From Bacteroidota bacterium (GTDB taxonomy: Bacteria > Bacteroidota > Bacteroidia > Bacteroidales > UBA12077): 64,000 bases of DNA. Position numbers and translations under genes: made by a program. The notes beneath the pieces are model-generated. The model worked only from the letters and a program-made list of their open reading frames with translations. It was not told the origin of the DNA and made no database searches. Shown here piece by piece: positions 35,416-45,900 of the stretch. Position 1 is the first letter of the stretch; each line of letters begins with the position of its first letter. Location: assembly GCA_020444275.1 (NCBI GenBank), contig JAHLLG010000001.1, positions 519,773 to 583,772 on the forward strand, read 5' to 3'.

Positions 35416-35703
35416 ATGACAAAAGCAGATATCGTTAACGAAATTTCAAAAAACACAGGAATTGAGAAAATAACTGTTCAAAAAACAGTAGAAGCATTTA
35501 TGGAGACTATCAAAGATTCTTTAGTAAATGATAAGAACGTATATTTAAGAGGTTTTGGTAGCTTTATCGTTAAAAAGCGTGCTGAAAAAACTGCTAGGAA
35601 TATTTCTAAAAATACTACAATTATTATTCCTGAGCACTTTATTCCTTCATTCAAACCTTCAAAAAGATTTGTTTCAAAGGTAAAAAATAACGTTAAGCGT
35701 TAA
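35416..35703 (+). CDS. HU/IHF family DNA-binding protein
   Basis: A 95-residue histone-like protein. It starts MTKADIVNEISKNTGI and carries the DNA-binding arm motif LRGFGSFIVKKRAEKTARN near residue 46, ending in FKPSKRFVSKVKN. It bends or compacts DNA as a dimer. The arm has RNISKNT where HU has RNPRTGE, as in many Bacteroidota IHF-like proteins. It lies 35 bases before the small basic protein gene and is probably cotranscribed with it. Confidence 0.95.
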   Translation: MTKADIVNEISKNTGIEKITVQKTVEAFMETIKDSLVNDKNVYLRGFGSFIVKKRAEKTARNISKNTTIIIPEHFIPSFKPSKRFVSKVKNNVKR

Positions 35704-35738
35704 TATTATTAGTAAATTATAATTTAAAAATTGAGATT

Positions 35739-35828
35739 ATGCCAAGCGGAAAGAAGAGAAAAAGACATAAGATGGCAACTCATAAGCGAAAAAAACGCTT
35801 AAGAAAAAATCGTCATAAAAAGAAATAG
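35739..35828 (+). CDS. Small basic AURKAIP1/COX24-domain protein (ribosome-associated)
   Basis: A 29-residue protein rich in Lys, Arg and His: it starts MPSGKKRKRHKMATH and ends KNRHKKK. The core KMATHKRKKRLRKNRHKKK matches the AURKAIP1/COX24 domain found in small ribosomal proteins such as mycobacterial bS22 and in mitochondrial counterparts. Bacteroidota have this protein, usually missed because of its size. I assign it as a ribosome-associated protein by family; its exact place is not known to me. It lies between the HU-like gene and RNase G. Confidence 0.85.
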   Translation: MPSGKKRKRHKMATHKRKKRLRKNRHKKK

Positions 35829-35936
35829 GATAAATTTTATCCTTACAGACTGATAATTTGAACCTATTGAAGTAAGTCTTCTTTAGGTTTAAATTGTTTT
35901 ATGTAACTATTGTATTACTAAATTGAAGAAGGACAA
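35829..35936 (+). promoter_or_regulatory. RNase G leader with two hairpins
   Basis: GGATAA/TTATCC (35828-35842) forms a short hairpin at the end of the preceding gene. A longer hairpin follows (35855-35895): AATTTGAACCTA pairs with TAGGTTTAAATT (one G-U), a two-by-two T bulge, then GAAG/CTTC around TAAGT. The first may terminate the small-protein transcript; the second lies in the RNase G leader and could be a processing site. Next to the GTG start is AGAAGGA, an unusually good Shine-Dalgarno match for this phylum. Confidence 0.45.
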
Positions 35937-37487
35937 GTGAGTACCGAACTAGTAATTGATGTAACCCCCTCCGAAATAGCAATTGCGTTATTGGAAAATA
36001 AGCAGCTGGTTGAATTAAATAAGGAAAAAAGAAACTTACAATTTGCTGTTGGTGATATTTATCTGGCAAAGGTAAAACGTATTATGCCAGGGCTAAATGC
36101 CGCATTTGTGGATGTTGGTTACGATAAAGATGCATTTTTGCATTACCTGGATTTAGGTCCTCAGTTTAGAACATTAAATAAATTTGTTAAGAGTTCTTTA
36201 TCAAGAAAAGGTAAGGCACCTACTATTCCTAGAATGAAAATTGAACCTGATATTGATAAGAACGGTAAAATTACGGATGTTCTTAAATCGGGTCAGCTTG
36301 TTTTAGTTCAAATTGCAAAAGAACCTATTTCAACAAAAGGCCCCAGGTTAAGTTCCGAAATATCTATTGCAGGACGAAATCTGGTTCTTATTCCATTTGC
36401 TGATAAAGTTTCAGTATCGCAAAAAATTGAATCTCCAGAAGAAAAAAAGCGCTTAAAGAAGCTTGTTGAGAGTATAAAACCTAAGAATTACGGAGTTATT
36501 GTTAGAACCGTAGCAGAAGGTAAAAAGGTTGCTGTTCTAGATACTGAATTACGAAGTCTTGTGAGAAAATGGGAGACAGCGTTTGAAAAAATTACCCATG
36601 GAAATGTTCCTCGATTAGTAATAAGTGAGCTAAACAGAACATCGGCTGTTTTGCGCGATGTTTTAAATGGATCTTTTAATCATGTTTATGTAAACGAAGA
36701 TACCATATATCGGGAGTTGAAAGATTATATCAATACCATTGCTCCTGAAAAAGAAAAAATCGTTAAACTTTTTGAGGGCAATCAACCTATTTTCGATCAG
36801 CTAGGAGTAGATAAACAGATTAAATCATCGTTTGGAAAAACAGTTTCTTTTAAGAGCGGTGCATATTTAATTATTGAGCATACTGAAGCATTGCATGTTA
36901 TTGATGTGAATAGCGGAAACAGATCGAAACTTGGCGAAGATCAGGAGTCAAACGCATTAGAAGTTAATCTTGCTGCTGCAAAGGAAATTGCACGTCAGCT
37001 TCGTTTACGGGATATGGGAGGTATTATTGTTGTTGATTTTATTGATATGCATAATGCCGAAAATAAGCAACGTGTTTATGAGAAGATGAAAGAAGCAATG
37101 GCTGCTGATCGGACAAAACACAATATTCTACCTTTAAGCAAATTTGGTTTAATGCAGATTACTCGCCAGAGAGTTAGACCAGAGCTTAACATAAAGATTA
37201 ATGAAAAATGCCCTACATGTAAGGGTTCAGGAGAAATCGGACCTAGTGTATTACTGGTCGATGATATCGAAAATCACATTAGTTTTTTAATTAACGAAGC
37301 AAATTATAAAAAACTCACCTTAAAAGTTCACCCTTACGTTGCTGGTTATCTTAACCAGGGATTGATTTCTACAAAATGTAAGTGGTTCTTCAAATTTAAA
37401 AAGAGAATTAAGGTCGAAGCAGTGAATTCTTATCACTTCCTCGAGTTCCATTTTTTCGATAAAAATGGTGAAATCATTAAGGAGTAA
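35937..37487 (+). CDS. rng: Ribonuclease E/G family protein
   Basis: A 516-residue endoribonuclease starting at GTG. An S1 domain (about 38-125, GDIYLAKVKRIMPGLNAAFVDVG) precedes the catalytic core. The metal-binding aspartates are in ALHVIDVNSGN near 322 and GGIIVVDFIDMHN near 361, followed by the zinc-link CPTCKGSG near 422 that joins subunits. RNase G processes 16S rRNA and degrades mRNA. There is no long C-terminal degradosome scaffold as in RNase E, so rng is the better name. The start is supported by the preceding AGAAGGA. Confidence 0.93.
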   Translation: MSTELVIDVTPSEIAIALLENKQLVELNKEKRNLQFAVGDIYLAKVKRIMPGLNAAFVDVGYDKDAFLHYLDLGPQFRTLNKFVKSSLSRKGKAPTIPRMKIEPDIDKNGKITDVLKSGQLVLVQIAKEPISTKGPRLSSEISIAGRNLVLIPFADKVSVSQKIESPEEKKRLKKLVESIKPKNYGVIVRTVAEGKKVAVLDTELRSLVRKWETAFEKITHGNVPRLVISELNRTSAVLRDVLNGSFNHVYVNEDTIYRELKDYINTIAPEKEKIVKLFEGNQPIFDQLGVDKQIKSSFGKTVSFKSGAYLIIEHTEALHVIDVNSGNRSKLGEDQESNALEVNLAAAKEIARQLRLRDMGGIIVVDFIDMHNAENKQRVYEKMKEAMAADRTKHNILPLSKFGLMQITRQRVRPELNIKINEKCPTCKGSGEIGPSVLLVDDIENHISFLINEANYKKLTLKVHPYVAGYLNQGLISTKCKWFFKFKKRIKVEAVNSYHFLEFHFFDKNGEIIKE

Positions 37488-37592
37488 CTTCAACACAAAG
37501 TAAAGTAAACAAAGCCCTGTTAATGTTTGTTAATATCTATCTATGTAGATATTGAATATTATAGTTATATTTTTTAATTCATACTTAATGTT

Positions 37593-37600
37593 TAAATTTG
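37593..37600 (+). promoter_or_regulatory. Candidate -7 box of the dsbD promoter
   Basis: TAAATTTG matches TAnnTTTG, 27 bases before the ATG at 37628. It lies inside the open frame that could start at a TTG at 37598 and so supports the downstream ATG. Confidence 0.4.
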
Positions 37601-37627
37601 GTGCTCTTAAATAAAACTTTTTACATT

Positions 37628-39634
37628 ATGAAAAGAATAGCCCTATTAGCGAGTTTTTTATTAATATTATCAACAGCATTTTCTCAGGTTGTAGATCCTG
37701 TTAAGTGGAACAATACAAGTAAATTAACTGGTGAGAATACCGCAGAATTAATTTTTGAAGCCAATATTGACATGAATTGGCATCTTTACTCTCAATATTT
37801 CGAAGAGGGAGGTCCGGTAAGAACTACCTTTTATTTTGATGAATCAGATAAATATGAACTTATTGATTCGTTGTCTGAAAGCCCAGAGCCGGAAGAAGAG
37901 ATGGATGAGGTTTTTAACATCAAGGTAAAGTACTTTAGCCATAAGGCAACATTTGTTCAGAAAATAAAAGTGCTTACTGAAGAATCGTTTACCATTGCAG
38001 GTTCTATAGAATACCAAGTATGCCAGGATGATAAATGCGTTTATTTTAATCCTGACTTCAAAATTAAAGTGAAAGGGGCAAAGGTTGCCACAGAAAAAGT
38101 GGAAGAAGCATTAACGCCACAAGTTGAACTGGGAACAGAAGCAGAAAAATTAGAACAGGCTGTTACTCCTGATGAAGAAAGCAGTTCAATCTGGGGATTT
38201 TTCTTTTTAGCTTTTGTTTTGGGACTGGCTGCTATACTTACACCATGTGTTTTTCCAATGATACCTATGACAGTTTCATTTTTTATGCAAGGCGAATCGT
38301 CAAAATTTAACTCAATAGTTAAGGCATTGATTTTCGGAATCTCTATTGTAGTTCTGTACTCAAGTGTAGGCTTAATAGTTTCATTGACAAGTGCAGGTGC
38401 TGATTTTACAACAGGACTGAGTACACATTGGATTCCAAACACTATATTTTTTGTGCTGTTTTTAGCGTTTGCTGCATCATTCTTTGGTATGTTCGAAATT
38501 GTGCTTCCTTCTGGATTAGCTAATAAGGCAGATCGTCAGGTTGATAAAGGTGGATTTTTAGCATCGTTCTTTATGGCATTTACATTGGTGATTGTATCAT
38601 TTAGCTGTACTGGACCGATTGTAGGAGCTTTACTAGTGAAAGCAGCAGCTGGTGACGTATTGGAGCCGCTAATCGGTATGTTTGCTTTTGGTTTGGCATT
38701 TGCTTTACCATTTACATTATTGGCTATATTCCCACGTATGCTAAAGAGTATGCCAAAATCGGGAGGTTGGATGAACTCTGTAAAAGTTGTTTTAGGATTT
38801 GTAATCTTAGCATTTTCATTAAAGTTTATCGCTAATATTGATCAAACATACCATTTGGGTATCATTAGCCGTGATGTATTCCTGGCTATTTGGATTGTTT
38901 TATTTGTACTACTTGGACTTTATTTATTAGGTAAACTGAAATTTTCGCACGATAGCGATATTCCATTTATCTCAGTACCAAGGTTAGTATTAGCTATTGT
39001 TTCATTTACATTTGCTATGTATTTATTACCTGGAATGTTTGGTGCTGACTTAAATGCGGTTTCTGCATTAATTCCACCTAAATCCGCTCAGCAATTTGAT
39101 ATAAGTAAATCGCAGGTAGTTTCTATATCGGGAGTGCAATCCGATGAACCTACTACATTATGTGAAACACCAAAATATTCAGATATTTTACATTTACCTC
39201 ATGGTTTAGAAGGCTATTTTGATTATGAGCAGGGAATGGCATGTGCTAAAAAATTAGACAAACCTGTTCTGCTTGATTTCAAAGGTCATGCTTGTGCCAA
39301 CTGCAAAGAAATGGAAAACAAAGTGTGGTCTGATCCGGAAGTATTGAAACGATTAAAAAACGATTATATCATTATAGCACTTTATGTTGATGACAGAACA
39401 AAACTTCCGGAAGATGAATGGGTTACATCCTCGTACGATGGAAAAGTTAAGAAAACTATAGGTAAAAAATATGCCGATTTTCAGATCACAAAATATAATA
39501 TTAATAGTCAACCATACTATGTATTAGTTGATACAAATGGAGAAATGCTTACAGAACCAAAAGGACATGATTTAAATATTAAAAACTTTGTAGAATTTCT
39601 GGATGCTGGAATTGAGGAGTTTGAGAAGAGATAA
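37628..39634 (+). CDS. dsbD: Thiol:disulfide interchange protein DsbD
   Basis: A 668-residue inner-membrane protein from the ATG at 37628, which begins a proper signal peptide (MKRIALLASFLLILSTAFSQ). The periplasmic N-terminal domain has a cysteine pair in YQVCQDDKCVYFNP. Eight or so membrane helices (about 190-500) include LTPCVFPMIPMTVSFFM and FSCTGPIVGALL with the two membrane cysteines. The C-terminal thioredoxin-like domain has CANC in FKGHACANCKEMENKVW near 555. DsbD carries electrons from cytoplasmic thioredoxin to periplasmic partners, for disulfide correction and cytochrome c maturation. Length and order of domains are standard. Confidence 0.95.
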   Translation: MKRIALLASFLLILSTAFSQVVDPVKWNNTSKLTGENTAELIFEANIDMNWHLYSQYFEEGGPVRTTFYFDESDKYELIDSLSESPEPEEEMDEVFNIKVKYFSHKATFVQKIKVLTEESFTIAGSIEYQVCQDDKCVYFNPDFKIKVKGAKVATEKVEEALTPQVELGTEAEKLEQAVTPDEESSSIWGFFFLAFVLGLAAILTPCVFPMIPMTVSFFMQGESSKFNSIVKALIFGISIVVLYSSVGLIVSLTSAGADFTTGLSTHWIPNTIFFVLFLAFAASFFGMFEIVLPSGLANKADRQVDKGGFLASFFMAFTLVIVSFSCTGPIVGALLVKAAAGDVLEPLIGMFAFGLAFALPFTLLAIFPRMLKSMPKSGGWMNSVKVVLGFVILAFSLKFIANIDQTYHLGIISRDVFLAIWIVLFVLLGLYLLGKLKFSHDSDIPFISVPRLVLAIVSFTFAMYLLPGMFGADLNAVSALIPPKSAQQFDISKSQVVSISGVQSDEPTTLCETPKYSDILHLPHGLEGYFDYEQGMACAKKLDKPVLLDFKGHACANCKEMENKVWSDPEVLKRLKNDYIIIALYVDDRTKLPEDEWVTSSYDGKVKKTIGKKYADFQITKYNINSQPYYVLVDTNGEMLTEPKGHDLNIKNFVEFLDAGIEEFEKR

Positions 39635-39653
39635 TAAAAGTTTTAGAAAATAA

Positions 39654-39690
39654 AAAAGAGGTTGCGCTTTGAGCAACCTCTTTTCTTTTT
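39654..39690. terminator. Bidirectional terminator after dsbD
   Basis: AAAAGAGGTTGC (39654-39665) pairs with GCAACCTCTTTT (39673-39684) around a seven-base loop, with A and T runs on both sides. It serves dsbD and the convergent lipoprotein gene. Confidence 0.92.
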
Positions 39691-39707
39691 ATATAAAGAA
39701 TGTTGAT

Positions 39708-40616
39708 CTATTCGAATATGTAACTAACCGTAAAAGTATCATCACCATTACTAACAACTTTTAACATTCTGTAAATGATCATGTCCCAGGCAGTAAAGGG
39801 ATCCGTTACATAGTTTGCTGTTGCAGTCATATCGAATGTGCCTGTAAAGTATTCATTCGTTTGATCAGGATGACCAATACTAATGGTAAAATTAAACGAA
39901 GAACCTTCAACATGATATGGATCAATTCCTATGTAATACGTTCCTACCGGATCAGCATTTGGAAGATTATCTGAATCAAGACTAACATCAGTGCTTATTT
40001 TAGCAATCTCTGGGTTGTCTGAACTAGCAGCAGCCAGCCATGATAATAATGTTCCAACTGGTGCATAGTAAGGAACAGACTCTTCATAAACACCTAGCAA
40101 ATCAATATCATCATTCTCGGTATCCCAACCGTAAGCTATGGTTAACGCTTCAGGATCGTTATAATTATTTACAGTTAGATCTAACGCAGGATAAGTCGTT
40201 GAAGGATGCACTAAATACTTCTCTGCTTGATTTGTAATACCCAGCTCTATATTAATTGTTTCACTTTCTTCCGGAAAATCATCAGCAATAAATATGATAT
40301 ACAGTGTTGCTTCAGTATAGTAAGCAGGCACAGTAACTGATTGTGCTACATAATCATTGCTATTAACTGTTCCATCAGTAACGATGGCATCAAATGTAAT
40401 AGGTCTATCAATAGTCTTATTCAAATTAATAGTATACATTATTGTATCACCTTCTGTAACTGTATTTCCGGAAAAATTTGTTGTAAATGTTGCAACCGGA
40501 TAACTATCATCTGGTTCAACTATCGGACTTGCTTCTTGTGAGGCTTGATCACATGATGTAATCATCACTAATATTAGGGCAAATCCTGCTATATAATTTA
40601 TTAAATTCTTTCTCAT
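39708..40616 (-). CDS. Calx-beta-like lipoprotein of the Sus locus
   Basis: A 302-residue lipoprotein: signal peptide ending MITSC (lipobox Cys22). The segment 35-130 resembles a Calx-beta or cadherin-like domain, with TVTEGDTIMYTINLNKTIDRPITF and FPEESETINIELG. The rest is a beta-rich region with the phrase YYIGIDPYHVEGSSFNFTISIG. It is the last gene of the SusC/SusD operon, so a surface-exposed substrate-binding role is likely. Substrate unknown. Confidence 0.75.
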   Translation of the reverse strand: MRKNLINYIAGFALILVMITSCDQASQEASPIVEPDDSYPVATFTTNFSGNTVTEGDTIMYTINLNKTIDRPITFDAIVTDGTVNSNDYVAQSVTVPAYYTEATLYIIFIADDFPEESETINIELGITNQAEKYLVHPSTTYPALDLTVNNYNDPEALTIAYGWDTENDDIDLLGVYEESVPYYAPVGTLLSWLAAASSDNPEIAKISTDVSLDSDNLPNADPVGTYYIGIDPYHVEGSSFNFTISIGHPDQTNEYFTGTFDMTATANYVTDPFTAWDMIIYRMLKVVSNGDDTFTVSYIFE

Positions 40617-40643
40617 TATATTTTATTTTAATGATTAATGATT

Positions 40644-41471
40644 TTATAACGGTGTGTAGACTGCAGTATATTCAGAATTACCTGCGGTAAATTCTATGGT
40701 ATACATAATAGTAATAACACCCGTAACCGGATCAACGTTTCCTTCAGCATGGCCATATACATCATTAGAATATAATCCACCGGCTAAGTCCTGCAATGGG
40801 ACGGTTATTTTATCACATACATCTAAGAAATCAAATCCGTAATCGGGATTTAGTGGTGTATCCCATAGGCCCACATATTGTGTTTTGTAATGGCCTACAC
40901 CAATCTCTGTAATCGTTTCTGTCCAGGAGTTGTAAGCTCCATCATCACGCACAGTAACTACGCTATAATCACCTGCTAAATCAGAAGGGCATGCATAATT
41001 CAGCGTAATGTCAATCTTCTTACCATTATTAATTACATTGTTATCACCAGAAGCACTAACAACCTCTAAAACTACTACGGGAGACTCATCTAAAGGAGCA
41101 ACTATACCATCTGTTAACATGGTAAGTTCAAATAATCCAAGATGATTATTCTCAGCAGTAAGTGTAATTGTTGGATTATCAATTCTGTAATGCGTTCCTT
41201 CAACAGCTGTTGAAGAAGCTTGATCAACACCAATTGTAACAGTGATATCATTAGTTACATCAAGGTGAGTAGGTCCGGTTAACTTTACTTTAACAGCAAT
41301 AGCATACTCTGATCCGTCTGCTATTCCTGTTCTTATCATGAATGGATCTTCGAAACCAGCAAAGTTAGGACCTGCATCATTATCCTCTACGTTGGTTTCA
41401 TTATCAATTAAGCATGAATTAAAAATTCCAATGCTCAATAAAAATATTAGAATGTATTTTAAATTTTTCAT
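40644..41471 (-). CDS. Surface lipoprotein of the Sus locus (Ig-like/DUF4843-like)
   Basis: A 275-residue lipoprotein from the ATG at 41471 (MKNLKYILIFLLSIGIFNSC, lipobox Cys20); a start 12 bases upstream is possible. Residues 40-150 resemble the beta-sandwich of DUF1735/DUF4843-type Sus lipoproteins, with VEGTHYRIDNPTITL. The rest is beta-rich. It is third in the operon after SusC and SusD, the usual place for a surface glycan- or peptide-binding protein. I cannot name the ligand. Confidence 0.72.
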   Translation of the reverse strand: MKNLKYILIFLLSIGIFNSCLIDNETNVEDNDAGPNFAGFEDPFMIRTGIADGSEYAIAVKVKLTGPTHLDVTNDITVTIGVDQASSTAVEGTHYRIDNPTITLTAENNHLGLFELTMLTDGIVAPLDESPVVVLEVVSASGDNNVINNGKKIDITLNYACPSDLAGDYSVVTVRDDGAYNSWTETITEIGVGHYKTQYVGLWDTPLNPDYGFDFLDVCDKITVPLQDLAGGLYSNDVYGHAEGNVDPVTGVITIMYTIEFTAGNSEYTAVYTPL

Positions 41472-41489
41472 AATTAGATTCATTTAAAT

Positions 41490-42977
41490 TTAGTTAGCCC
41501 AAAATATTTTAGCAGTAAAAGCATCAGGTTGTGCAGGCACATTAGCTCCATTTGACGAAATTTCGCTTGCCGGATAATACAATCTTACAGGCCTGTCTGG
41601 AGTTGATGATAATAATGAAATAGGTAACCCACTTGGGAAATCAGTTCTGTTATAATCAAACCATGATTGTTCTGCTGTAATACTGTTTGTAGCAATCCAC
41701 TTTTGAGTGATAATTGCTTCTAATGGATCAGTTGAGAAGTTATACCCTACGTTATCAATTGTTTGAGAGTAATATGTGCTGGCACTTCCAGCTCCCAAAT
41801 AGTCAAACGATGCCTGAATTCCTGCTTCATAATTTGCTTGTGCTGATCCGGGAATGTTGCTAAAACCTCTGTAAGCTGCTTCTGCAAGGTTGAAATAACA
41901 TTCGGCCAGTGTATAAATAACAACATCCTGATCGGCTCCCTGCAAAATACCGGGACCTAGATTAGATACTAATGCAGGTGTTAACTGTCCTTGAGGATAA
42001 CCAAGTAATCCTTGAACAACTCCGAGGTGACCAGTTGCAGGTTCTTCATAGATATAATCTATACGAGGATCATTAGTAGAAGATAGGTAATCTAAGATAT
42101 AATCCGTAGCACAAGTTGCATTATTACTCATTTCTGCAGTACCAGCAGGGTCGTAACCATATAAATTCCAAAAAGGATTTTGCTTGCCTTCTTCGGCTGC
42201 ATAACCAGGATTAATACCGACGTCGGCAGTAATAAATCCAGATCCTTCAGCTGCAATTTCATCTAATTCAGTTTGAATATAAGCATCTCTGGTACCCATG
42301 CTCATCTGGCGGGTAAGGATTCTTAATTTCACTGAGTTTGCAAACTGTTTCCACATAGTCATATCACCAGCAAACATAGCATCTTCAGTCTCTACTTCTT
42401 CAATGGTAGCATCATCCACATTATCTATTATTGCAATGGCATCTGTTAATTTTACGATAAGATCATCGTAAATAGTCTGAGCATCATCATAAGCCGGTGT
42501 AGCATTGCCACCACGCTGTAATGCTTCACTGTACGGAATATCACCATAAGTGTCAACAAGCAGTTGGAAGTGATATGCTTGCATAATCATACCAATAGCT
42601 TTGTAGTAATCATATTTGGTATCTTCAAGCTCTACTAAAACCTCGTAAGCTTTTAATGCATCATAATACGACTGTTCAAAAATTCGGGTATAAAATGATG
42701 TTGTTACCAGGTATTTAAACTCATCCGGATACCAGTTAAAGCCATTAGACTGACTCCAGTTATACATAAATAGGTTTGCAAGTCCTTGATATCTTCGTGC
42801 TCCCTCATCCGATGCAGAAATAATTTCTCCGGTGTATTTTTGTGCAGCCGGAAGAATTAATTCAGGAGATACCGTAGTAGGATTATTTGGATCTGTATTC
42901 ACATCCAAATAGTCATCACACGATGCTAATAGTAATATAACTAATAGCAGGTTGGTATATTTAAAAATGTTTTTCAT
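41490..42977 (-). CDS. SusD/RagB-family nutrient-binding lipoprotein (SusD-like_2)
   Basis: A 495-residue lipoprotein from the ATG at 42977 (signal peptide with lipobox LLLASC). Right after the cysteine is DDYLDVNTDPNNPTTVSPE, the typical start of the SusD-like_2 group. The helical TPR-rich core contains YYKAIGMIMQAYHFQLLVDT, a helix pair in AECYFNLAEAAYRG, and the C-terminal SWFDYNRTDFPSGL. It caps the SusC channel and captures substrate outside the outer membrane. No glycosidase is adjacent, so this locus may serve peptides or other nutrients rather than a glycan; that is inference. Confidence 0.92.
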   Translation of the reverse strand: MKNIFKYTNLLLVILLLASCDDYLDVNTDPNNPTTVSPELILPAAQKYTGEIISASDEGARRYQGLANLFMYNWSQSNGFNWYPDEFKYLVTTSFYTRIFEQSYYDALKAYEVLVELEDTKYDYYKAIGMIMQAYHFQLLVDTYGDIPYSEALQRGGNATPAYDDAQTIYDDLIVKLTDAIAIIDNVDDATIEEVETEDAMFAGDMTMWKQFANSVKLRILTRQMSMGTRDAYIQTELDEIAAEGSGFITADVGINPGYAAEEGKQNPFWNLYGYDPAGTAEMSNNATCATDYILDYLSSTNDPRIDYIYEEPATGHLGVVQGLLGYPQGQLTPALVSNLGPGILQGADQDVVIYTLAECYFNLAEAAYRGFSNIPGSAQANYEAGIQASFDYLGAGSASTYYSQTIDNVGYNFSTDPLEAIITQKWIATNSITAEQSWFDYNRTDFPSGLPISLLSSTPDRPVRLYYPASEISSNGANVPAQPDAFTAKIFWAN

Positions 42978-42998
42978 ATTCTTTATCATTATTTAATT

Positions 42999-45900
42999 TT
43001 AGAATTCAATATTTAAGCTAAATCCGTAGGATTTGGTGGGAGGTGATTGCATATATCCACCAATACCAATTGAGTTTATACCAGTTTCATATCCACCACG
43101 ATCTTTTTGGTTTTTAAATTCGGGATCTGAGAACCTATTTTCTTCTGGTAACCAGGTCCATGGATTTCTGGCAATAAATCCGATCACCACTTTTTGTAAT
43201 GGAGTTTTTTGTAAAATGGACTTAGGAAGCTCATAATTTATGGCTAATTCTCTAACTTTTAATGCTGTAGCATCTTTTACGTAGTTCTCACTAACTTCAT
43301 TATAAATATCAGTCCAGTAACTTTGACGCCCGCCTTGTACAGGAATATTAGTGTTTTCAACATATACACCCGGGCTGGTTTCAATTACTGAGTTAGGAAT
43401 AAGAAAATCTTCTCTGTTAGAGGATACGCTGGCTATTGATCTTCCGGTAAACTCCATTGCATCAGATCCTTCTTCGTAATACATATGACCAGTTCTGTAA
43501 TCGATAGTACCGGAAAGTGATATGCCTTTATAGCTTAATACTGAGTTTAATCCTACAATATAATCAGGAGTTGTTTTTCCCATACTGTAAAGTCCTTCTC
43601 TTGTTTCTGGGTGACCGCTCACAGGATCAACAACAATTCTTCCTTGAGGATCTCTCTCATAAGCATTCGTTTTAATTTGAGGGAATGCTTCTCCTACAAC
43701 AGCATAAATTCCATACTGGCCTGTACTATAAAGTGCTATTTCATCAAGCCCTTCTTTAATCTCGTTTACAACAGTTTCACTACTTGAGTAGTTTAAGTTT
43801 ATGTCCCATTTCAGGTCTTTTGTATTAATTACCTTACCTGTTAATGATAATTCTATACCTGATCCTTCTAACTCGCCAATGTTAGTTAAATAACTTGTTG
43901 CTCCGGAAGCATTTGATGGGGTAGTATAGGTAATTAGATCGGTAGTTATTGTCTTATACCAGGCAAAATCAAGAAATATTCTTCCGTTTAAAAATCCTAA
44001 ATTTAGTCCAATCTCTGTTGTGTTTAATTTCTCTTTTGAGATGTTTTTATCTACACTTGTTCTTCCAAGATAAAAACCATTCAGTGATCCATATGGGAAA
44101 CCATCTTCCTGATAATATCTTTCACTAATTTGATAAGGATCTAAATCATTATAAACCGTTGAGTTACTGGCTGTAATTTTAGCAAAAGTTAAAATATCAC
44201 CAGTTTTTAATACTTCAAAAGCATCTGTTGCAACAAATGACAAACCAACTGCCGGATAAAAATAACTTCTGTTATCTTCTGGTAAGGTTGATGTCCAGTC
44301 ATTTCTTCCAGAGAAATTCAAAAACAAATAGTTGTTGTAGCCTAAAGTAAAATCACCAAAGAAACCAAATGTTCTTTTTTGCTCTGCATCAACATCGCTT
44401 TCTAAACTTCCTGTACCATTAGATATGTCATAAAAATCAGGAATACTTAAATTATTAGCTTTTAAAGTACTTTCTCTAAAGTATCTTGATTCAGTTGTAC
44501 CACCTAAGATTGCTTTTAGTGTAAAAGCATCATAGAAATCAAAGTTTCCGGTAAAGAGAGCATCTGCATTATATCGTTCACTTTTAAATTCGTAATCTTC
44601 TGCAAATGAAGCTACCGGACCTGCAGAAGGTTGCAGAACAGGGTCGTAGGTTTGAGCTGCTTTCCAGTTTTTTCCTGTTCCCCAGCTATCGTTAACAGAT
44701 ACTCTACCCGTAAAGTTTAGCCATTCAACAATATCATATGATAAACTTACATTTCCAATAATACGATTTGTTTTATCCATATTTCTGTTAGTACCGATTG
44801 CCCAGTATGGGTTCTGATAATAACCATTTTGATAATTATCGGCATAACCATAACTTAAAGGATTGTCCCAATCGCTATAGGTTGATAATGGAATATTTGC
44901 AGGTGTATTTAAGATAAACCAGTATAAAGGTCTATCCTGATCACCTATAGTGCTACCAACAACATCCGTTTCATCGCGCATGTAATTTACGTTAACTCCC
45001 ATTTCTACTTTACCAATTTTTTTGCTGGCATTTACACGAAGCGTGTTTCTTTCATAGGTATCATCAGGAACAATACCATTCGTTCTCTGGTCGCCAAATG
45101 AGAGGTAATATTTACTGTCTTCAGTTCCACCTTTCATATAGATAGTGTTTTGAAGGCTATTACCATCATTGAAGAAGTCTAGTAAATTATCTTCAACGGG
45201 AGCATAAGGTATGATTTGATCTTCGACCGGATAATCATCCGGGAAATCGGGACCTACCAAACGCATTTGACCATCGAAACGTGGACCCCAGTTTGTGTTC
45301 TCAACCGGATTGTAAGCACCTTCCCAACCAGTTCCATATTCACTTTGGAAATCGGGAAGATAAGCTACCTTTTCAATGGTATATGACGAATTGATACCAA
45401 CAGTAAACTTCTCGTTTCCTTTACCAGATTTTGTAGTAACAATTAGCGCACCGTTACCAGCTTGGGATCCATACAATGCAGCAGCAGTTGCTCCTTTTAG
45501 AACACTTAAATCAGCAATGTCGTTTGGATTTAAATCGTCAAAAGCTCCAGATGTTGCAATAGAACCGTCAATAACAATTAATGCTTCGTTATTAGCACTA
45601 ATTGAACGAATACCTCTTAATAGTATTTGAGAGTTTGGATTAACACCATTGTCCTGCACATTGATTTGCATACCAGCAACTTTACCTGCCAGAGCTTGTG
45701 CAGCTCTTGTTGGTGCAACTTTTGTTAATTCGTCATCAACCACTTTTTGTGTTTGATACGTAATTTCTCGTTTCTCCCTTTTAATACCAATAGCAGTAAC
45801 TACTACTTCGTCCATTTGAAGCACTTCAGCATCCATTTGAACGTCGATTACTGAACGGCCTCCAATAACTACTTCCTGGGTTTTCATACCAACAAAACTG

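Noticed and set aside
37598..37627. A TTG start for dsbD
   Set aside because: It overlaps the TAAATTTG box and puts ten residues before a clear signal peptide. The ATG at 37628 is preferred.
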